This document shows, piece by piece, positions 7,038 to 9,931 of a stretch of DNA of 9,931 nucleotides. The notes under the pieces are model-generated. The model had not been told where the DNA came from and did not search any database. It was given only the letters and a program-made list of their open reading frames with translations. The DNA lies in assembly GCA_005878325.1 (NCBI GenBank), contig VBMR01000171.1, positions 1-9,931 on the forward strand, read 5' to 3'. This DNA is from Methanobacteriota archaeon (lineage in GTDB: Archaea; Thermoplasmatota; Thermoplasmata; RBG-16-68-12). Each line of letters starts with the position of its first letter. The first letter of the stretch is position 1. A program made the position numbers and the translations under genes.

Positions 7038-8081
7038 TCACGCTTCTGCTGCGGCGGCGACCTTCGCCGCAAGGGTCGACGGGACCGCGGCCTGGACCAG
7101 CGCGCGACGGCTCCGGGGATCGAGAATGTCCCGAAGCCCATCGCCGAAGAGGCTGAAGGCGAGCACGGTCACGAAAATTGCCGCACCCGCCGAGAGGACC
7201 GTCCACGGGAGGGTGAGCAAGAACCGCTCATAGGACTCCACCATGCTCCCCCATTCCGGGACGCCGAGAGGCACTCCGATCCCGATGAAGGAGATTGTCG
7301 AGAAGGTCACGATCACGGTGCCGACGTCGAGGGTGTAGTACACGAGCAACGGCTCGGCGAGGTTCCGGAGCACGTGTCGGAAGAGAATTCGGACCTCGGA
7401 GACGCCTCCGGCCCGAGCTGCCATGACATAGGGTTGATGTTTGACCGCGAGCACTTCCCCCCGGGCGAGTCGGACGTAGTAAGGCCACCAAGTCAGGAGG
7501 ATGGCGAGCATGGACGGACCCGTTCCACGGCCGAGAGAAGCGGCGATCGCCAAGGCCAGGACCAGGGACGGAAACGCCAGGAAGACATCCGTGATGCGGA
7601 GGATGATCACAGACACCGCTCCGCCGAGCGTCCGCGGCTCATCCCAATAGCCCGCGACCAGCCCGAGGCCTCCACCGACGAGCAACGCGAATCCCGTGAT
7701 TCCGAACCCGATCGCGAGGTCCAGAGGAAGCGCGGCCACAATCCGGGAGAACACGTCCTGGCCGAGGTTGTCCGTGCCGAGGAGGTGCGACGCTGAGGGG
7801 GGCTGGCCATAATCGGTCGAGAGGGCGTTCGGGTCGTAAGGAGTCACCAGGACCGTGTGCCCGAGGATGACGGAGGAGACTAGCGGGACGAGTACGACCA
7901 GGAGGGCGACCACCGAGATAATGAGCACGAGGATGAAACCGATGAACGTCAAGGGATTCGCACGCAGCACGCGAAGAAAGCCTCGAAGGAACTCGCGCCA
8001 GAGGGAGGGCTCGGAAGGGGATTGGATGGTCCTCGCTTCGTCGCCTGACGTCCGGCGGGTTCCGACCGCGGCCTCGTCCAC
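7038..8081 (-). CDS. dppC: Dpp/Opp-type peptide ABC transporter permease (DppC-like)
   Basis: One of two membrane subunits forming the peptide channel. It has 347 residues starting with GTG at 8081, which abuts the TAG stop of dppB with no space, so translation is probably coupled. An N-terminal cytoplasmic tail (1-43) leads to the first helix (about 45-68). An external loop follows, with the classic DppC motif HLLGTDNLGQDVFSRIV (99-115) at the start of the BPD_transp_1 domain. The EAA coupling loop is YVMAARAGGVSEVRILFRH (218-236), which docks on the ATPases. SFIGIGVPLGVPEWGSMV and FGDGLRDILDPR near the C-terminus are also typical. The last 25 residues form an Ala-rich tail. Length and motifs are normal; no damage is visible. 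The five bases before dppD place it in the same operon. Confidence 0.93.
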   Translation of the reverse strand: MDEAAVGTRRTSGDEARTIQSPSEPSLWREFLRGFLRVLRANPLTFIGFILVLIISVVALLVVLVPLVSSVILGHTVLVTPYDPNALSTDYGQPPSASHLLGTDNLGQDVFSRIVAALPLDLAIGFGITGFALLVGGGLGLVAGYWDEPRTLGGAVSVIILRITDVFLAFPSLVLALAIAASLGRGTGPSMLAILLTWWPYYVRLARGEVLAVKHQPYVMAARAGGVSEVRILFRHVLRNLAEPLLVYYTLDVGTVIVTFSTISFIGIGVPLGVPEWGSMVESYERFLLTLPWTVLSAGAAIFVTVLAFSLFGDGLRDILDPRSRRALVQAAVPSTLAAKVAAAAEA

Positions 8082-9104
8082 CTATCGCCACTCCACGCGC
8101 GGGTCGAGAAGTCCGTACAGGACATCCGCGATGAGGTTGGAGATCACGACCACGATCGCGAAGATGATCACCACGCCGATCGTGCCCTTGAAGTTGTACC
8201 CCGTGATTGCCCCAAAGGCGTATTCCCCCATGCCCGGCCACTGGAAGATGTTCTCTATCACGACGGTCCCGGAAAGGAGCACGCCTGCGGTGAGGCCCAG
8301 GATGGTAATCGTCGTGATCAACGCGTTTCGGAGCGCGTGTTTGTACAGGACCCGAAATTCGGACAGCCCTTTCATGCGAGCGGTCTTCACGAAATCGAGC
8401 GGGAGCACCTCGAGCATGGACGTGCGCGTCATGCGCGTCGCGATCCCGAGGTTGAGGAAGGCGAGGGCCGAAGCGGGCAGGATGAGATGGAGGACCGCGT
8501 CTCCCGCGGCCGGAAGATTCAGGTTCAGCAGGGCGTCCACGACGGACATGTGGGTCGGTCGGGGAAAGGTCGGCGTGCTCGAGAAGTCCCCTTTCGTGGG
8601 GAGTCCAAGGACCGGGCCCACGCCGATCGCGAGGATGACCGCCCCCAGATACGTCGGCGTCGCCCAGCCACTCAGATAGAACGTGCGCACGAAGTGGTCC
8701 GCCCACCGCCCGGCGCCGTTCGCGGCGATCACTCCGAGAGGGATCCCAAGGACGGTCATGATTGCGAGCGAGGCCAGGACCAGTTCCAGGGTCGCGGGGA
8801 AAGCGGTGGAAATCGTGGACAGGACCGGGATCTCTGTCGTGGGGTTGGTGCCCCAGTCACCGGTGACGAGACTCGACAGATAGGCCCAGAATTGATCCGT
8901 GAGCGGGCTATCCAATCCGAATTTGAGCCGGCAGGCGGCGATCTGATCCTGCGTCGCGTGGGGACCCGCCCAGATCGCGCACGGGTTTTGGACGGCGACA
9001 TGGGTGAAGAAGAATGTGATGACGACGACACCCAGGATGACCGGGACCAGTTGCAGGAGGCGCTTTCCGATGAAAATGATGAGGTCGCTGTTGTTACGCG
9101 TCAT
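8082..9104 (-). CDS. dppB: Dpp/Opp-type peptide ABC transporter permease (DppB-like)
   Basis: First gene of the operon and the other membrane subunit. Starting from the ATG at 9104, 340 residues. The N-terminal IGKRLLQLVPVILGVVVITF helix (12-31) is typical of DppB. It is followed by the external segment ATQDQIAACRLKFGLDSPL (50-68). FPATLELVLASLAIMTVLGI (102-121) begins the transport domain. The EAA loop is DFVKTARMKGLSEFRVLYKH (237-256). VVIENIFQWPGMGEYAFGAI (281-300) and LYGLLDPRVEWR at the end are diagnostic. A TTG at 9155 would add 17 polar residues, but it lies at or before the likely transcription start of the divergent promoter and has no ribosome-binding site, so the ATG is preferred. 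Length agrees with the family either way. Divergent from rpoE. Confidence 0.92.
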   Translation of the reverse strand: MTRNNSDLIIFIGKRLLQLVPVILGVVVITFFFTHVAVQNPCAIWAGPHATQDQIAACRLKFGLDSPLTDQFWAYLSSLVTGDWGTNPTTEIPVLSTISTAFPATLELVLASLAIMTVLGIPLGVIAANGAGRWADHFVRTFYLSGWATPTYLGAVILAIGVGPVLGLPTKGDFSSTPTFPRPTHMSVVDALLNLNLPAAGDAVLHLILPASALAFLNLGIATRMTRTSMLEVLPLDFVKTARMKGLSEFRVLYKHALRNALITTITILGLTAGVLLSGTVVIENIFQWPGMGEYAFGAITGYNFKGTIGVVIIFAIVVVISNLIADVLYGLLDPRVEWR

Positions 9105-9154
9105 GTCGCCAGTTGCCCGGGCGCGAGGCCCTTGGGACGTCGAGATCGCGCTCA

Positions 9155-9175
9155 AAGATGTAAAGCCCTAAATAG
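9155..9175. promoter_or_regulatory. Divergent promoter region: TATA/BRE of rpoE (+), probable promoter of dppBCDF (-)
   Basis: On the plus strand AAAGCCCTAAATAG (9162-9175) matches the hppA promoter element. Its TATA box CTAAATA (9168-9174) predicts a start near 9195-9200, only about ten bases before the rpoE ATG. There is no Shine-Dalgarno sequence there, so the transcript would be nearly leaderless. On the minus strand the same stretch offers CTATTTAG or CTTTACATC as a weaker box, with a predicted start near 9135-9147 that would place dppB translation at 9104. The minus-strand call is less certain. Confidence 0.5.
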
Positions 9176-9206
9176 GGGGACCCATCTGGGTTGCGGGCCG
9201 ATTTTC

Positions 9207-9785
9207 ATGTACCAACGGGTCCGGCGGGAGGACATCGTCCGGATCCCCCCGGAGCGCCTGGGAGAGGACATCGATGGCGTCTCGCGGGAGCTGACGCGGA
9301 CCACCTTGGAAGGGAAGATCGGCGCGGACAAGACTTTGACCTTGATCGCGAGCAACATCGAGCGGGTCGGTGAAGGACGGATCGTCCACGGGGACGGGGC
9401 GGTGTACCAACGGGTCCGCTACGATGCCCTCGTCTTCGCTCCCGCACTCCAAGAGATCGTCGAGGGGACGGTCGTCGAGATCCTAAAGTTCGGAGCCTTC
9501 GTCCGGTTCGGGCCCCTCGATGGGCTGCTGCACATCTCCCAGGTCATGGACGACCGGGTGGACGTCGACGAGGAGGGCCAGCGGCTGATCGGCAAGGACA
9601 CGAAACGGGACCTGCGGATCGGGGACAAGGTCCGGACCCGGATCGTCGCGGTCTCGCTGAACGAGCGTGCGCCGCGGGAGTCGAAGATCGGCCTCACGAT
9701 GCGGCAGCCGGCCCTGGGCAAGTTAGATTGGATCGAAGAAGACCGCGCGAGGGCGGAAGGCCGCACGCGGAAGAAGAGGAGCTGA
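9207..9785 (+). CDS. rpoE: DNA-directed RNA polymerase subunit Rpo7 (RpoE, E')
   Basis: Forms the stalk of archaeal RNA polymerase with Rpo4 (RpoF), binds nascent RNA and helps open-complex formation; counterpart of eukaryotic Rpb7. 192 residues, close to the usual 180-195. The N-terminal tip domain (about 1-80) starts with MYQRVRREDIVRIPPERLG and holds GEGRIVHGDGAVYQRVRYDA (56-75). The S1 RNA-binding domain (about 82-168) has EGTVVEILKFGAFVRFGPLD (86-105), followed by GLLHISQVMDD. The ending IGLTMRQPALGKLDWIEED is highly characteristic. The frame is open far upstream (to 8337), but that part is antisense to dppB. The ATG at 9207 gives exactly the family N-terminus and sits about ten bases after the predicted transcription start. 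A five-base gap to spt4 indicates co-transcription. Very confident. Confidence 0.97.
   Translation: MYQRVRREDIVRIPPERLGEDIDGVSRELTRTTLEGKIGADKTLTLIASNIERVGEGRIVHGDGAVYQRVRYDALVFAPALQEIVEGTVVEILKFGAFVRFGPLDGLLHISQVMDDRVDVDEEGQRLIGKDTKRDLRIGDKVRTRIVAVSLNERAPRESKIGLTMRQPALGKLDWIEEDRARAEGRTRKKRS
9208..9223 (+). repeat. 16-base direct repeat inside rpoE, copy 1
   Basis: TGTACCAACGGGTCCG overlaps the start codon and encodes YQRVR at residues 2-6. An identical copy lies 195 bases (65 codons) downstream at 9403-9418 in the same frame. Confidence 0.85.
9403..9418 (+). repeat. 16-base direct repeat inside rpoE, copy 2
   Basis: Second identical copy of TGTACCAACGGGTCCG, encoding YQRVR at residues 67-71 in a position where relatives, from memory, have a YHxV-like string. 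Recombination between the copies would remove 65 codons in frame. Confidence 0.85.
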
Positions 9786-9790
9786 GACAG

Positions 9791-9931
9791 ATGGTCGTCA
9801 AGATTCCGAAGGCATGCAAGAACTGCGGTCACATCACGGACGAGGAGAAGTGCCCCCTGTGCGGTGGCGAGACGTCGAAGGACTGGCAGGGGTACGTGAT
9901 CATCGTCGACCATCCGCGGTCCGAGATCGCG
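9791..9931 (+). CDS. spt4: Transcription elongation factor Spt4 (RpoE2, E''), 3' end cut by the window
   Basis: Small zinc protein that pairs with Spt5 (NusG-like) and promotes RNA polymerase processivity. The 47 visible residues carry the zinc site CxxC...CxxC: Cys9 and Cys12 in ACKNCGHIT, Cys21 and Cys24 in KCPLCGG. They continue with TSKDWQGYVIIVDHPRSEIA, which matches the Spt4 beta-strand region (compare remembered TSENWIGLLIVINPEKSEIA of Methanocaldococcus). The family is about 60 residues long, so some 12-20 residues lie beyond the window. The ATG follows the rpoE stop by five bases, with AGGAG (9777-9781) in the end of rpoE as a likely ribosome-binding site. The rpoE-spt4 order is the usual archaeal arrangement, transcribed from the rpoE promoter. 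Confident. Confidence 0.95.
   Translation, partial: MVVKIPKACKNCGHITDEEKCPLCGGETSKDWQGYVIIVDHPRSEIA

Noticed and set aside
5941..7233. 430-codon plus-strand open frame opposite dppD
   Set aside because: It mirrors dppD and the end of dppC in GC-rich DNA; its Arg/Asp/Gly-rich translation matches no family and no promoter or ribosome-binding site precedes it.
9105..9155. TTG at 9155 as the dppB start
   Set aside because: It adds 17 polar residues absent from typical DppB, has no ribosome-binding site, and lies at or before the predicted transcription start.
8337..9206. Long open frame continuous with rpoE on its upstream side
   Set aside because: It is antisense to the clear dppB gene, its translation is charged low-complexity sequence, and the family N-terminus of RpoE begins exactly at 9207.
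1..9931. tRNA, rRNA, CRISPR, transposase or phage genes
   Set aside because: None was seen on either strand by reading; the window is filled by recognisable housekeeping and transport genes with gaps of about 100 bases or less.

Overview
The window looks like a GC-rich archaeal chromosome segment, most probably Euryarchaeota/Thermoplasmatota-like, although that rank is an inference. Signs of an archaeon seen in the sequence are the rpoE (Rpo7) - spt4 pair, an archaeal-type cofactor-independent phosphoglycerate mutase (ApgM), BRE/TATA-type promoters placed about 25 bases before short or nearly absent leaders, and a membrane-anchored solute-binding protein rich in N-glycosylation sequons. There is no tRNA, rRNA, CRISPR array or insertion sequence that I can see, and no gap between genes longer than about 100 bases.

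Layout. Bases 2-787 (+) hold the C-terminal two thirds of apgM. Bases 854-2913 (+) hold a membrane-bound proton-translocating pyrophosphatase (hppA) that is broken. Frame is lost near 2138-2145, and comparison with remembered family members suggests about 41 codons are missing there, so the gene reads as two overlapping ORFs. Bases 3016-4956 (+) encode an anchored peptide/oligopeptide-binding protein (SBP_bac_5). It runs tail to tail into a four-gene minus-strand operon spanning 9104-5003 (dppB, dppC, dppD, dppF), which encodes the two permeases and two ATPases of a Dpp/Opp-type ABC importer. Bases 9207-9785 (+) encode RNA polymerase subunit Rpo7/RpoE, followed after 5 bases by the zinc protein Spt4, cut by the window end.

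How the genes work together. The binding protein and the dppBCDF products form one peptide uptake system, split into two convergent transcription units. RpoE and Spt4 belong to the core transcription and elongation machinery. ApgM is glycolytic/gluconeogenic, and HppA turns pyrophosphate energy into an ion gradient.

The most notable result is not a new system but two internal losses in otherwise well-preserved genes. One is hppA (about 41 codons plus a frameshift). The other is dppF (about 50 codons in frame, removing the Q-loop and most of the helical subdomain). They may be real decay or, at least as likely, assembly or amplification deletions. I found no convincing undescribed system here.
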